64,000 nucleotides of DNA from Ignavibacteriaceae bacterium (GTDB lineage Bacteria > Bacteroidota > Ignavibacteria > Ignavibacteriales > Ignavibacteriaceae): the NCBI GenBank assembly GCA_013360295.1, contig JABWCL010000007.1, forward strand, positions 61,112-125,111, given 5' to 3'. Under the pieces are notes generated by a model. The model had not been told where the DNA came from, did not search any database, and saw only the letters and a list, made by a program, of their open reading frames with translations. The translations under genes and the position numbers were made by a program. Shown here in pieces: positions 25,859 to 35,484 of this stretch. Every line of letters begins with the position of its first letter. Position 1 is the first letter of the stretch.

Positions 25859-27838
25859 TTAAAAATTAATAAGATTTTTGAGTTTTTCTTCAAACCTCTT
25901 AACAGGCGAGAAACTTTCTTCAAGTTTCACAGAAAATGGGACAGGTGTGTCCAGTGCGCCTTCTCTGAAAATTGGAGCGTCAAGGTACTCGAAACAATTT
26001 TCGGCGATCCAACTGCAAATTTCACCGCCGATTCCGCCTGTGAGACAGTCTTCCTGAAGGAATATCACCTTTCCTGTTTTACGTACGGAATTAAAGATAG
26101 CTTCCTTATCAAAAGGCAATAGTGTTCGCAAGTCTAAAATCTCAATCGAGGCATCCTGAATCTTCTTAACTGCTTTAAAGGCCCACTGTACCCCCATTCC
26201 GTAAGTTATTATACTAACATCAATCCCCTCTTTTGCCAGAAGCGCTTTACCGATTTCGACTGTATAATACTCATCGGGAATCGCTTCCGAAATAGAACGG
26301 TATAGCGCTTTATGTTCAAAGAACAGTATGGGATTCGGGTCTTCAATTGCTGAGAGCAATAATCCCTTAGCATCGTAGCAGTTTGAGGGGAAGACAACTT
26401 TAAGCCCGGGAGTATGAGTGAACCATGCCTCAGTGGACTGAGAGTGAAAAGGTCCGGCACCAACCCCTCCGCCTGTTGGCATCCTGATCACCACATCAGC
26501 ATTCTGCCCCCACCTGTAATGAATCTTTGCGAGGTTATTTACAATTTGATTAAATCCCATTGTTACAAAATCAGCAAACTGCATTTCGACAACAGATTTT
26601 CCTCCCTTCACAGAAAAACCGAGTGCTGCGCCAATTATTGCCGATTCACAAAGTGGAGTATTTCTTACTCTGGCTTCACCAAATTCTTTAAGAAAACCAT
26701 CCGTAATTTTAAAGGCGCCCCCATATTCACCAATATCCTGGCCCATAATTATGAGCTCTGGGTATTTTTTCATTGCCAGGAAGAGCCCCTCTGAGATGGC
26801 ATTAATGAATCTTTTCTCCGTTCGGGTTTCAGACTCAGGATATATATGTGAAGGAGAATGAGGAGAATAAACGTCTTCGAGTTCTTCACGTAATGAAGGT
26901 ATAATTTCCGGTTCGTTCTCCGCATCGTTCCACGCTGATTCAATTTTATTTTTTAGCTCTTCCCTCTTCTGAGCGGCATAGTCAGCCGTTATGAATCCAG
27001 ATTCCAACAGGAATTGTTCGAAATTTTCGATAGGGTCTTTTTTCTTCCATTCATCCATTAAAGGTTTAGGAATATATTTCGTACCCGATGCCTCTTCATG
27101 TCCTCTCATCCTGAAGGTAACAGCTTCAATTAAAACCGGATGCGGATTTTTCCGTATAGCCTTTGAAATTCTTTTAATGGTGTCATAAACTTCAAGTATA
27201 TTATTGCCGTCAATTTTAACTGACTTCATACCAAATGCTTTGCCACGATCGATCAGGTCTGCAACCCTGTACTGTTGGCGGGTGGGTGTTGATAATCCAT
27301 ATCCGTTGTTTTCAATGATGAAGATCACCGGTAAATCCCAAACTGCGGCAACATTCAGAGACTCATAAAAATCCCCCTGGCTGGTTCCTCCATCGCCGCT
27401 GAATACGATTGTAACTTTTTTCTCCTGATTTATCTTGCTCCACAGCGCTATTCCGTCTGCCACCGCCAACTGGGGCCCCAGATGTGAGATCATCCCAACA
27501 ATGTGATGTTCCTTCGTGCCAAAATGAAATGAACGGTCCCGTCCCTTTGTAAAACCCGCCTTCTTTCCCTGGAATTGACAAAACAACTGTTTAAGGTCTA
27601 CATTTCTCACTGTAAATACACCAAGGTTCCTGATAAGAGGAAGAATGTATTCATCGGATTCGAGGGCGGATGCCGCACCGATTGAGATAGCCTCCTGTCC
27701 GATACCGGAAAACCACTTCGAAATCTTATTCTGCCTGAGAAGATTAATCATTTTTTCCTCGATTAACCTCGGCAAAAGAACAGAATCATATAACTGTATT
27801 AATATCTCTTTTCCGTAAAGATATTTTTTGAAATCCAT
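25859..27838 (-). CDS. Fused alpha-beta E1 component of a 2-oxoacid dehydrogenase
   Basis: Thiamine-diphosphate enzyme that decarboxylates a 2-oxoacid (pyruvate or branched-chain) and feeds lipoyl E2. It has 659 residues and joins the usually separate subunits. The alpha part (about 1-320) carries the ThDP motif from GDGGTSQGDF to IIENNGYG. The beta part (about 335-659) carries MGQDIGEYGGAFK, NTPLCESAIIGAALG and GGVGAGPFHSQSTEAWF. No E2 or E3 gene is adjacent. Branched-chain versus pyruvate specificity is not decidable here; single-chain versions are common in Bacteroidota and Chlorobi. Confidence 0.9.
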   Translation of the reverse strand: MDFKKYLYGKEILIQLYDSVLLPRLIEEKMINLLRQNKISKWFSGIGQEAISIGAASALESDEYILPLIRNLGVFTVRNVDLKQLFCQFQGKKAGFTKGRDRSFHFGTKEHHIVGMISHLGPQLAVADGIALWSKINQEKKVTIVFSGDGGTSQGDFYESLNVAAVWDLPVIFIIENNGYGLSTPTRQQYRVADLIDRGKAFGMKSVKIDGNNILEVYDTIKRISKAIRKNPHPVLIEAVTFRMRGHEEASGTKYIPKPLMDEWKKKDPIENFEQFLLESGFITADYAAQKREELKNKIESAWNDAENEPEIIPSLREELEDVYSPHSPSHIYPESETRTEKRFINAISEGLFLAMKKYPELIIMGQDIGEYGGAFKITDGFLKEFGEARVRNTPLCESAIIGAALGFSVKGGKSVVEMQFADFVTMGFNQIVNNLAKIHYRWGQNADVVIRMPTGGGVGAGPFHSQSTEAWFTHTPGLKVVFPSNCYDAKGLLLSAIEDPNPILFFEHKALYRSISEAIPDEYYTVEIGKALLAKEGIDVSIITYGMGVQWAFKAVKKIQDASIEILDLRTLLPFDKEAIFNSVRKTGKVIFLQEDCLTGGIGGEICSWIAENCFEYLDAPIFREGALDTPVPFSVKLEESFSPVKRFEEKLKNLINF

Positions 27839-27853
27839 AAATGATATAAAAGT

Positions 27854-29164
27854 TTAAGAATTTATGATAAGGTTGTATGATAAGATGAGTATCGTCGAAA
27901 TTATCAGAATGCTGAATCCAATCGAAGTCCGGCCGGACAATGCTTTCGTACCCCAAATCCTGGAAATTGCCATCTTAGAAAGCGTATTCGCCAGCAGCGC
28001 AAATAAAATAGAATTGGCGGCTACGATATTAGAAATTTCATCTCCTTTAAGTTGAGCAATTGATATCGTGATAGCATCAATATTAGTCACACCTGCAAAT
28101 ATACTAATTAAATAGCTGCCAGCCGAACCCAAATAAATTTGGGAAAATTTTGTCGCGAAAAGGATTATCGTAAAAACAGCACCGAATATAAGCGCGGATT
28201 TCAGTTCAAATGGATTTTGCAGAGACGGAGTGACAGTTTCGGTCCGCGGGGTTTTGGATCTGTTTATCAGAACGATGAATAAACCGATTGCGAATAAGAG
28301 GCTTAGTTCCGGTAATAATAAAGTGAACAGCCCTATATCTAGTGCGGAAAGAATAATCAGCACCTTTGGGTACATGAATAAAGAAGCGAGAATGATCCCG
28401 TTTCCCAGATCCAGAGAAAGAACGTCCGTTTCCTTACTCTTTTTCGAGAATGTATACGCCAGTGCGGTGCTTGAGACAATTCCGCCGAATACAGCCGTAT
28501 AATTGATGCCTTTCTTATACCCGATGAACTTTGTCAATGCATACCCGATAAAAGAAATGGCCGCGACAAAGATCACGATTAGCCATAATATCCTTGGATT
28601 GAGAATATTTAGAGGATCGATAGTTCTGGATGGAAGGAGCGGGAGAATGATTACCGAGATAAATGCCAGTTTCAGGACTGCATAAATTTCTTTTTCTTCC
28701 ACAAGACTGGCGAACTTATGAAGCTGTACCTTAAATGAAAGGAACATGGCGACAAGTACAGCTACTATGCCTGCAGTGTAGAGGAAATTCCAGTAAACCA
28801 GGGCTGAAAGGAGAAAAACAAGCATGGCCGCGATTTCTGTTGTTATACCGATATGGCCCTTTGCAGAAGAATGAAAATATGAAATCCAAACAAGCATTGC
28901 AAAAGAAATGAATAGCAAAGGGAAAGCATATGAAATAACATACTCCGATAAAAATGCGGACAGGAATCCAAGGATAGCAATTAAGGGAAAGGTTCTAATC
29001 CCGGCAAATATTTTCTCTGACTGGTGCTTAGCGTGTTCACGTTCAAGTCCGAAAAGAAGTCCGATAAATATAGCTACGATAAGTTTCTGAACAAGAAGAA
29101 CAAGAACCTCATAAGAGATCGGATTTCTGAATCCGTCAAAAATATTTGGAAAAGCCTCTGGCAT
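27854..29164 (-). CDS. MgtC/SapB-type membrane protein with DUF4010
   Basis: Polytopic inner-membrane protein with 436 residues and about twelve helices. The N-terminal third has the MgtC-like pattern VAIFIGLLFGLEREHAKH followed by a short loop and FAGIRTFPLIAILGFL. The rest matches the DUF4010 style, including ISFIGYALTKFIGYKKG and FAGVTNIDAITISIAQL. Its function is unknown; MgtC relatives affect Mg2+ and membrane potential homeostasis. It lies 9 nt after the SPFH gene and 15 nt before the E1 gene. Confidence 0.82.
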   Translation of the reverse strand: MPEAFPNIFDGFRNPISYEVLVLLVQKLIVAIFIGLLFGLEREHAKHQSEKIFAGIRTFPLIAILGFLSAFLSEYVISYAFPLLFISFAMLVWISYFHSSAKGHIGITTEIAAMLVFLLSALVYWNFLYTAGIVAVLVAMFLSFKVQLHKFASLVEEKEIYAVLKLAFISVIILPLLPSRTIDPLNILNPRILWLIVIFVAAISFIGYALTKFIGYKKGINYTAVFGGIVSSTALAYTFSKKSKETDVLSLDLGNGIILASLFMYPKVLIILSALDIGLFTLLLPELSLLFAIGLFIVLINRSKTPRTETVTPSLQNPFELKSALIFGAVFTIILFATKFSQIYLGSAGSYLISIFAGVTNIDAITISIAQLKGDEISNIVAANSILFALLANTLSKMAISRIWGTKALSGRTSIGFSILIISTILILSYNLIINS

Positions 29165-29173
29165 AAAGACTAA

Positions 29174-30091
29174 CTAACTTTCATTCTTAATGACTTTGGT
29201 TACAGTTGCAACTATGCCTGCCAGGTCACTGAGGTTTGTGGGAATTATCATTGAATTATTCGTCTTCGCGAGGCGCCCGAATTCGTTAATATATTGTTCG
29301 GCAATCCTTAAATTCACGGCGTTCATTCCTCCCTGTGAATTGATGGCGCTGGCAATCTCGCGGATTCCTTTCGCGGTTGCATTTGCGACTTTTTCAATTT
29401 CCTGTGCCTTACCTTCTGCTTCATTAATCCGTTTTTGCTTTTCGCCTTCTGAGCGGGCGATCAGTTCCTGCTTATCACCTTCTGCCCTGTTTATCTTGGC
29501 TTGTTTGTCTCCTTCGGATTCCGCGATGAGTGCTCTTTTTTCTCTTTCAGCACGCATCTGTTTTTCCATAGCATCCTTTATACTCTGCGGAGGTATGATA
29601 TTCTTGACTTCATACCTTGTTACTTTAACGCCCCATGGTTCTGACGCTTTATCCACCGCCTCGACTATTGAACTGTTTATGGTTTCGCGTTCTTCAAATG
29701 TTTTATCAAGTTCCAGTTTTCCGATCACACTTCTCATAGTCGTTTGCGCCAGCTGCATTGATGCAAAAACGTAATTATTAATCCCATAAGATGCCTTGAC
29801 CGGATCAACCACCTGGAGATACAATATACCGTCAACTTCAACCGAGATATTATCCCTTGTAATGCAGATTTGTGAAGGCACATCTATGGCTTGTTCTTTG
29901 AGGGTATGCTTGTAAGAGATTCGATCCATGAATGGAACAAGAACATGAAATCCCGCCTCCAGCGTAGTGCTGTATTTACCCAGCCTCTCGATTATATAGG
30001 CGGATCTTTGAGGAACCACCCTGATATTTTTCAAAAGGATGATGAAAACAAAAATTATTAGTCCGATAAGAATAATTGCCTGGGATTCCAT
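29174..30091 (-). CDS. SPFH/Band 7 (stomatin-like, QmcA-type) protein
   Basis: Membrane-anchored scaffold that oligomerises in the inner membrane and is usually tied to protease or membrane quality control. It has 305 residues. An N-terminal helix (about 3-22) is followed by the SPFH domain beginning VPQRSAYIIERLGKY and by a long Arg/Glu/Lys-rich coiled coil with repeated EGDKQ and EGEKQ blocks (about 190-230). A NfeD partner is often adjacent, but none is present here. Separated from the glycosyltransferase by 67 nt. Confidence 0.88.
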   Translation of the reverse strand: MESQAIILIGLIIFVFIILLKNIRVVPQRSAYIIERLGKYSTTLEAGFHVLVPFMDRISYKHTLKEQAIDVPSQICITRDNISVEVDGILYLQVVDPVKASYGINNYVFASMQLAQTTMRSVIGKLELDKTFEERETINSSIVEAVDKASEPWGVKVTRYEVKNIIPPQSIKDAMEKQMRAEREKRALIAESEGDKQAKINRAEGDKQELIARSEGEKQKRINEAEGKAQEIEKVANATAKGIREIASAINSQGGMNAVNLRIAEQYINEFGRLAKTNNSMIIPTNLSDLAGIVATVTKVIKNES

Positions 30092-30158
30092 AAATTCCTC
30101 AATTAAAAATTATATTCATTTCAAATTTACGTGTAATTTGATCAGGATAAAATAATAT

Positions 30159-30842
30159 CTAAAGAAATTTTCTTCGAAAAATAATCTTCCTGATGAATCC
30201 CCAGATTACCTGCCTGTTATTTATTTTACTGGTTTCTTCGCCATAAAGAGCCGGGATCGGCAGCTCACCCAAATTCAGGTTTAATCTCCCTGCCTTAATA
30301 AGCATTTCGCTTTCCGCTATATAATCATCAGACTCTGGAAGGATTTGCCTCAGGATATCGTTCCTGAATGCCCTGTACCCTGACTGACTGTCTTTTATTC
30401 TCTTCCCTGACTTACGAGATATTATTAAGGAGGTGATAATATTACTTAGTACTCTTTCAAATGGCATCTCAGCAAAAGTGAAATTTCTCGTCCCGATCAC
30501 AACCTGGTGAAGATTTAACAGGTTTACTAGGTCGGGTACAATTTCTGGAGGATGCTGGAGATCAGCATCAAGGGTTATTGTGGCTGAAAAACCTGATTCT
30601 AGACTCTTCAGCATTCCGGTTCTCAGGGCCGCCCCTTTCCCCCGGTTTTCGGAATGAGAAAGCAGAAAAATTCGACTATCGTTACGGGGAATAACTTCCG
30701 CGGATCCGTCAGATGAGCCGTCATCAATAAAGATAATTCCTGCGATATTTGCGGGAATACGGCTAAAAAGCAAGGGGAGGAAACGCCGCTCGTTATAAAA
30801 AGGGATGACGAGAGCTGTATTACTTTCTGAAAAGTGATTCAA
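30159..30842 (-). CDS. Family 2 glycosyltransferase
   Basis: GT-A glycosyltransferase of the DPM1/undecaprenyl-phosphate sugar transferase type, 227 residues, without the C-terminal membrane helices of ArnC. Motifs: LVIPFYNERRFLPLL, IIFIDDGSSDGS, KGAALRTGM and LDADLQHPPE with the metal-binding DxD-type site. The donor and acceptor are unknown. The start is a TTG within the end of cdaA (23-nt overlap), so translation is probably coupled. Confidence 0.85.
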   Translation of the reverse strand: MNHFSESNTALVIPFYNERRFLPLLFSRIPANIAGIIFIDDGSSDGSAEVIPRNDSRIFLLSHSENRGKGAALRTGMLKSLESGFSATITLDADLQHPPEIVPDLVNLLNLHQVVIGTRNFTFAEMPFERVLSNIITSLIISRKSGKRIKDSQSGYRAFRNDILRQILPESDDYIAESEMLIKAGRLNLNLGELPIPALYGEETSKINNRQVIWGFIRKIIFRRKFL

Positions 30843-31635
30843 TTTTGGAGATGAATTTAAATTCTTTTGCGGGACGGTATATCGCTTCCAGGTTTTTTCT
30901 TAACGTGTCTTTAGAAATTCCGCGAGTAAGCACTCCGTTATCGGCTATTGAGATGCTTCCGGTTTCTTCGGATACAATTATACTTAAAACATCCGCCTGC
31001 TCCGATATTCCCAACCCTGCCCTGTGCCTCATGCCGAGAGATTCTCCGTTTACGGAAGATATCGCGGAAAAAGGCATAGTTGCTCCCGCCGACTCAATTA
31101 TATCATTCTTTATAACCACCGCGCCATCGTGCAGAGCTGACCTTGGGTAAAAAATCGACCTGATTAGTTCTTTGGATAATTGCGCGTTAAGAAGTTTACC
31201 GGTCTCGCTGTGTCCCCTAATCCCTGATGATTTAATGACCACAATCAGCGCTCCATGCTGCAATTGAGAAAGTTCATATACCGCGTCGGCGATAATGTTA
31301 ACGTTTTCCATAACAAATGATTTAAGGTGAAATTTAAGGAACGGTGCGCGGGCAACAATGACCAGAAGCCGTCTGATTTCCGGCTGAAATAAAATGATAA
31401 AGGTGATGATCCATATATCGGTTATGAACTTAAGAAGCCATCCGACTGCTTTCAACTGAAGGATCTGAGCGCTGAATGAAAGCAGGAAAATAATCAATAA
31501 CCCGAGGAATATCTGTGAAGCAATAGTTCCTTTAAGAACAGAGTAGATCTTATAGAAAATGTACGCCACAATGAGGACATCAACGAGGTCCAGAAATGTG
31601 AAAGTTATAAAGCCTATCTTAAAAAGTTCAAACAT
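30820..31635 (-). CDS. cdaA: Diadenylate cyclase (c-di-AMP synthase)
   Basis: Makes cyclic di-AMP from two ATP at the inner membrane. It has 271 residues. Three hydrophobic helices (about 8-85) precede the DAC domain, with the catalytic D170-G171-A172 in LHDGAVVI and R203-H204-R205 in MRHRAGLGISE. This is the CdaA class. It directly follows folP, an adjacency also seen in Bacteroidota. c-di-AMP usually controls K+ transport and osmotic balance; a Kup-type importer lies in the same window, but a link is only inference. Confidence 0.95.
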   Translation of the reverse strand: MFELFKIGFITFTFLDLVDVLIVAYIFYKIYSVLKGTIASQIFLGLLIIFLLSFSAQILQLKAVGWLLKFITDIWIITFIILFQPEIRRLLVIVARAPFLKFHLKSFVMENVNIIADAVYELSQLQHGALIVVIKSSGIRGHSETGKLLNAQLSKELIRSIFYPRSALHDGAVVIKNDIIESAGATMPFSAISSVNGESLGMRHRAGLGISEQADVLSIIVSEETGSISIADNGVLTRGISKDTLRKNLEAIYRPAKEFKFISKIESLFRK

Positions 31636-32760
31636 TTAATTGATCATCATTCCGCTGAATAATTTTTTAAGTTCTCGCGCATTTCCCGCGTTGTGTGTTC
31701 TTATAATATGTGCGCCTTTCATAAGAGAAACAGCTTCCGCGATAACAGAACCAGTGTCTCGCTGGTTAATCTCGTTTCCCGTCAATTTGCCTAAAAAGGA
31801 TTTTCTTGAAAGACCCACAAGAATCGGGACTCCAAGACTTTTAAATGAGGATAATCCTTTAATTAAATTAATATTATCCTCAAACCGTTTTCCAAAACCA
31901 ATGCCCGGATCAATAATAATATCAGAAATTCCCATCTCCCTTGCGATCGTAAGCCTTGAATTCAGGAAATCATAAACCTCTGCGATCACATCATTATATT
32001 CCGGAGATAGCTGCATGTTCTGAGGGGTCCCCTTCATATGCATTATTATGTAGGGGCAACCTCTCTGCGCGACTAATTCTAACATTTCGGAGTCAAAAAG
32101 CCCCCCGCTTATATCATTAATTATCGCTGCACCTGCATCAAGCGCGGCTTCTGCGACCACGCTTTTTGTTGTATCGACTGATACTATCGTACCGGGGAAT
32201 TCCGCAGTAATTTTTGAGATTAGGGGAACAATCCGTCGGAGTTCCTCCTCCGCGGAAACCGGTTCAGAACCGGGACGGCTGGATTCACCGCCAATATCAA
32301 TTATATCCACAGCCGACTCGATAAACGAAACTGCATGCTGAAACGCAATTTCTGATTTGAGATATTTCCCACCATCCGAAAAAGAATCAGGTGTTACATT
32401 CAATATGCCCATAATTACCGGCGGTCTGAGATTCTTCCCCGATGCAGAAACGGAGATATTCATTGACCGGTAATCAATAAAATTTACATAAGCTGATTCG
32501 ATTACCTCAGTAACTCCGGCCTCATTGCTATTGATTCTGGACGGGGAAAAACAACTTTGAATAATGACCCGGTAATCCGGACCGCTTGGTATTTTTACTA
32601 TTATCTCGTTTTCAGAAAAGAGTTTGCTGATTAACCCGACTTCGTGTTCCTTAACCTCTCTCAGGTCAAAGATAAGTCCGGAATAAGGTTTCAGTAAATT
32701 TGTTTTTCCCCTAAGATAATCTAGGGAAAATAAATCCGGTTCCCAGACTTGTGCGATCAT
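31636..32760 (-). CDS. folP: Dihydropteroate synthase with N-terminal extension
   Basis: Condenses hydroxymethyl-dihydropterin diphosphate with p-aminobenzoate in folate synthesis. It has 374 residues. The usual enzyme begins at about residue 113 with VIMGILNVTPDSFSDGG; DIGGESSRPGSEPV, NDISGG, IIDPGIGFGK and LVGLSRKSFLG follow in the normal order. About 110 extra residues precede it, of unclear function. It ends on the base before the cdaA start. Confidence 0.94.
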   Translation of the reverse strand: MIAQVWEPDLFSLDYLRGKTNLLKPYSGLIFDLREVKEHEVGLISKLFSENEIIVKIPSGPDYRVIIQSCFSPSRINSNEAGVTEVIESAYVNFIDYRSMNISVSASGKNLRPPVIMGILNVTPDSFSDGGKYLKSEIAFQHAVSFIESAVDIIDIGGESSRPGSEPVSAEEELRRIVPLISKITAEFPGTIVSVDTTKSVVAEAALDAGAAIINDISGGLFDSEMLELVAQRGCPYIIMHMKGTPQNMQLSPEYNDVIAEVYDFLNSRLTIAREMGISDIIIDPGIGFGKRFEDNINLIKGLSSFKSLGVPILVGLSRKSFLGKLTGNEINQRDTGSVIAEAVSLMKGAHIIRTHNAGNARELKKLFSGMMIN

Positions 32761-32766
32761 TACGTG

Positions 32767-33933
32767 TTAATATCTTCTCTTTTCGTAAGCTATTTTCCCT
32801 TTTATAATTGTCATTTCAACTTCATAATCATCATTAAGCACTATGAGGTCAGCATCCTTACCCGCGGCCAATATGCCCTTTCTGTTTTCAATATTCAGCA
32901 CTTTAGCTCCATTAAGTGAGGCCATTCTGAAAGCATCAGTTTCTTTTGCGTTTGCAGTCTGTATCATATTTTTTACAGCTTTGTTCAGAGTTAAGGTACT
33001 GCCAGCGAGTGTTCCGTCTGCGAGATAAGCCTTCTGCTCTTTCATAAACACCTTCTGATCCGCAAATTCATATTCACCTTCATGCATACCTCCAGCCCTT
33101 ATAGAGTCAGTAATCAGGATTATCCCGTTAGCTCCCTTTAATTTCAGCAGTAATTCCATAACGGCGGGATGCACATGGAGAGTATCTGCTATTAACTCTA
33201 TTTTTAGCTCATTACGTAACAGAGAGCCCAGAATTACCCCGGGATTTCTATGGTGGAAGGGCCGCATCGCATTAAAAATATGCGTTACATGTGCCGCCCC
33301 GTTATCAATAGCAAGCTCAATTTCATCGTAGGTGGCCATAGAGTGGCCAATTGAAAGAACAACACCCTTTCTGGCTGCTGCTCTCATAACGTCAATAGAT
33401 CCCGGTAATTCCGGAGCTATTGTCATTATCCTGATTTTGCCGCGTGACGCTTCCCATAGCATATCCCATCCTTCGACTGTGGGTTTCCAGAGGTAATCTT
33501 CATTCATTGCGCCTTTTAGTGCAGGATTCAGGAACGGACCTTCCATATGAATTCCGTATACATTCGAGTCCGGATGTGCGTCAATGAAATCTGCGACACG
33601 CTTAAGGTCTGCCAGCAATTCTTCTTGTGGCTTAGCAAATAGAGAAGCAAGAAGCGTAGTAGAACCGTTACGAACGAAGTATTCCGATGCCCTTGCTATG
33701 CTCTCCGGATTTTCATCAGCAAAACCGAAGCCACCTCCTCCGTGAACCAGTAAGTCGACAAAACCGGGAGAAACAGTTCTTCCGCTAACGTCAATTAACC
33801 TGCAGCCGTCAGGAATAGATACATCACTTATTTTTCCGAGTTCGGAAATCATTCCGTCTTCAATAACAATAGTTCCGTTTTTTACGACTCTGAAAGGGGT
33901 TACAATTTTACCGCCGATTAAAGCCAGTTTCAT
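32767..33933 (-). CDS. nagA: N-acetylglucosamine-6-phosphate deacetylase
   Basis: Removes acetate from GlcNAc-6-phosphate, giving glucosamine-6-phosphate for NagB. It has 388 residues of the amidohydrolase TIM-barrel fold. Seen motifs: VDLLVHGGGGFGFAD, IHMEGPFLNP, LSIGHSMATYDE, THIFNAMRPFHHRNPG and ILITDSIRAGG with the catalytic Asp. It lies 6 nt before folP and 17 nt after rpe. nagB is at 37131-37940 on the other strand, giving a complete GlcNAc-6-P route in the window. Confidence 0.94.
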   Translation of the reverse strand: MKLALIGGKIVTPFRVVKNGTIVIEDGMISELGKISDVSIPDGCRLIDVSGRTVSPGFVDLLVHGGGGFGFADENPESIARASEYFVRNGSTTLLASLFAKPQEELLADLKRVADFIDAHPDSNVYGIHMEGPFLNPALKGAMNEDYLWKPTVEGWDMLWEASRGKIRIMTIAPELPGSIDVMRAAARKGVVLSIGHSMATYDEIELAIDNGAAHVTHIFNAMRPFHHRNPGVILGSLLRNELKIELIADTLHVHPAVMELLLKLKGANGIILITDSIRAGGMHEGEYEFADQKVFMKEQKAYLADGTLAGSTLTLNKAVKNMIQTANAKETDAFRMASLNGAKVLNIENRKGILAAGKDADLIVLNDDYEVEMTIIKGKIAYEKRRY

Positions 33934-33950
33934 TTTATAATATCCTTATG

Positions 33951-34613
33951 TTAATTCTGATTAATTATATTCATTAATTCTATGGCGGATGCCGTTATAT
34001 TATCCGCCTTAAAAACAGCATTACCTGCGACAAATACGTCACATCCGGCATCGCTGCACTGCCGGATAGTATCCCTGTCAATTCCCCCGTCAACTTCTAT
34101 CTGAAAATTTAAGCCATCCCTGTTTCGCACTTCCGCAAGCTGAGCTATTTTCCTGAGCGAAGTATTGATGAATTTCTGTCCGCCGAAGCCCGGATTTACC
34201 GACATGACGAGAACAAGATCAACATATTCCAGAATATTTTCCAGCGTACTAACCGGTGTGGAAGGGTTAATCGATACTCCTGCCTGCCTCCCTGTTTCTT
34301 TAATGCTCGTAATGGTTCGGTGTAAATGATTGACCGTCTCCTGATGAACTGTTATTGTATCAGAGCCTGCATCAGCAAATGCACGAATATACTTATCCGG
34401 CTCGGAGATCATCAGATGAACATCAAGATGCAGACTGGTGATCCTCTTCAGCGCGGCAACTACAAGCGGGCCAAAAGTAATGTTCGGAACAAAATGCCCG
34501 TCCATTACATCGCAGTGGAGCCATTCACAGCCTGCCAGTTCAATAGCCCTTACTGACTGCTGCAGATTGGAAAAATCGGCTGATAAAATTGATGGGGCAA
34601 GAAGTTTTTTCAT
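33951..34613 (-). CDS. rpe: Ribulose-phosphate 3-epimerase
   Basis: Interconverts ribulose-5-phosphate and xylulose-5-phosphate in the pentose phosphate pathway. From ATG 34613 it has 220 residues. Motifs: LAPSILSADFSNL, LHCDVMDGHFVPNITFGP with metal ligands, LDVHLMIS, VMSVNPGFGGQKF and EVDGGI. A GTG five codons earlier (34628) is also possible but overlaps the PASTA gene by 14 nt; ATG 34613 leaves 1 nt between the genes and fits the family N-terminus. Confidence 0.95.
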   Translation of the reverse strand: MKKLLAPSILSADFSNLQQSVRAIELAGCEWLHCDVMDGHFVPNITFGPLVVAALKRITSLHLDVHLMISEPDKYIRAFADAGSDTITVHQETVNHLHRTITSIKETGRQAGVSINPSTPVSTLENILEYVDLVLVMSVNPGFGGQKFINTSLRKIAQLAEVRNRDGLNFQIEVDGGIDRDTIRQCSDAGCDVFVAGNAVFKADNITASAIELMNIINQN

Positions 34614-34614
34614 C

Positions 34615-35373
34615 TTACCATCTTTCACTTTCTTCTTTTATGTCAACCAGTTTAGTGACAAAGAGATCAACAAAATCACCCTCGCTGGCTTTCATCCCCG
34701 CCGTTGGATAATGGTCTATTATGGTATTTGGGAGCAACTGGAATGAAGGCTGATAGTTTATTTTGCCGACACGGAGTTTTAAAGCTGCTAAAATTGTTTC
34801 AGCTTCGGTAAGTGATTTACCGATCAGATCAGGAATAGTAAGTGTTCCTTTTTCCGCTCCGCTGCTCACTGTTACATTTACTGTTTGTCCCTTTCTCAGT
34901 TCAGTGTTAGAGACAAATTCCTGTGAGATAATGATATCTTTAGGAGTTTGGGAAGGAGCAAAAATGGTGTCTCCAAGTTTTAGTCCCACCCTTTCAAGAG
35001 CGAATTTTGCATCCACTACAGACTTACCTTTAAGATCCGGAACCCTTGCTTTTGGGCTGCCCCCGTTAACTACAAGGTAGACCCTTCTCCCCTCTTTTAC
35101 GATGTCTCCCGCCTGGGGTTTTTGGATTACTATGTACCCTGTTTTCAGCCTCGAATCGAAAGTAGTATCACCTATTAAACCTTCGAGATCATTCTCTTCC
35201 AGTATTTGCATAGCCTGCATCTGGTTCATGCCTGTTACTTTCGGAACTTGAACCTCCGGTGCTGCAACATACCAGGGCATTATCAGGTAGTTCAGCATAA
35301 CAGAAAAGAGGAATAATATGACAGTTATGATTAAAAACTTTTGAAGTTGTCGTCTGGTAACATTGAATTTCAT
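34615..35373 (-). CDS. Membrane-anchored PASTA-domain protein
   Basis: A 252-residue protein with a short cytoplasmic N-terminus, one membrane helix (about 12-33) and three extracytoplasmic PASTA repeats starting near VPKVTGMNQMQA, VPDLKGKSVVDA and IPDLIGKSLTEA. PASTA domains bind peptidoglycan-related ligands and normally sit on Ser/Thr kinases or PBPs. Here no kinase or transpeptidase domain is attached, so it may be an envelope sensor or tether. It is the first gene of the rpe-nagA-folP-cdaA run. Confidence 0.88.
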   Translation of the reverse strand: MKFNVTRRQLQKFLIITVILFLFSVMLNYLIMPWYVAAPEVQVPKVTGMNQMQAMQILEENDLEGLIGDTTFDSRLKTGYIVIQKPQAGDIVKEGRRVYLVVNGGSPKARVPDLKGKSVVDAKFALERVGLKLGDTIFAPSQTPKDIIISQEFVSNTELRKGQTVNVTVSSGAEKGTLTIPDLIGKSLTEAETILAALKLRVGKINYQPSFQLLPNTIIDHYPTAGMKASEGDFVDLFVTKLVDIKEESERW

Positions 35374-35484
35374 ATTTTCTAATATACTAAATTCACTGCT
35401 TCTTTAACAAAAAATTTAATTATCTTACATAAGAACTTATCATATTTTATGCACCCGGATCAACATTTTTATTAATCCACGATT
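35374..35484. promoter_or_regulatory. Divergent promoter region, PASTA gene and rqcH
   Basis: A 111-nt AT-rich gap between genes facing away from each other must hold promoters for both. I could not pick out individual boxes with confidence. Confidence 0.45.

Noticed and set aside
25859..27838. The 659-residue E1 protein as an artificial fusion caused by sequencing error
   Set aside because: Single-chain alpha-beta E1 proteins of this length are common in Bacteroidota and Chlorobi, and the junction is smooth.
29190..29774. A 194-codon plus-strand frame opposite the SPFH gene
   Set aside because: It mirrors the coiled-coil repeats of the SPFH protein on the other strand; no ribosome binding site or homology.
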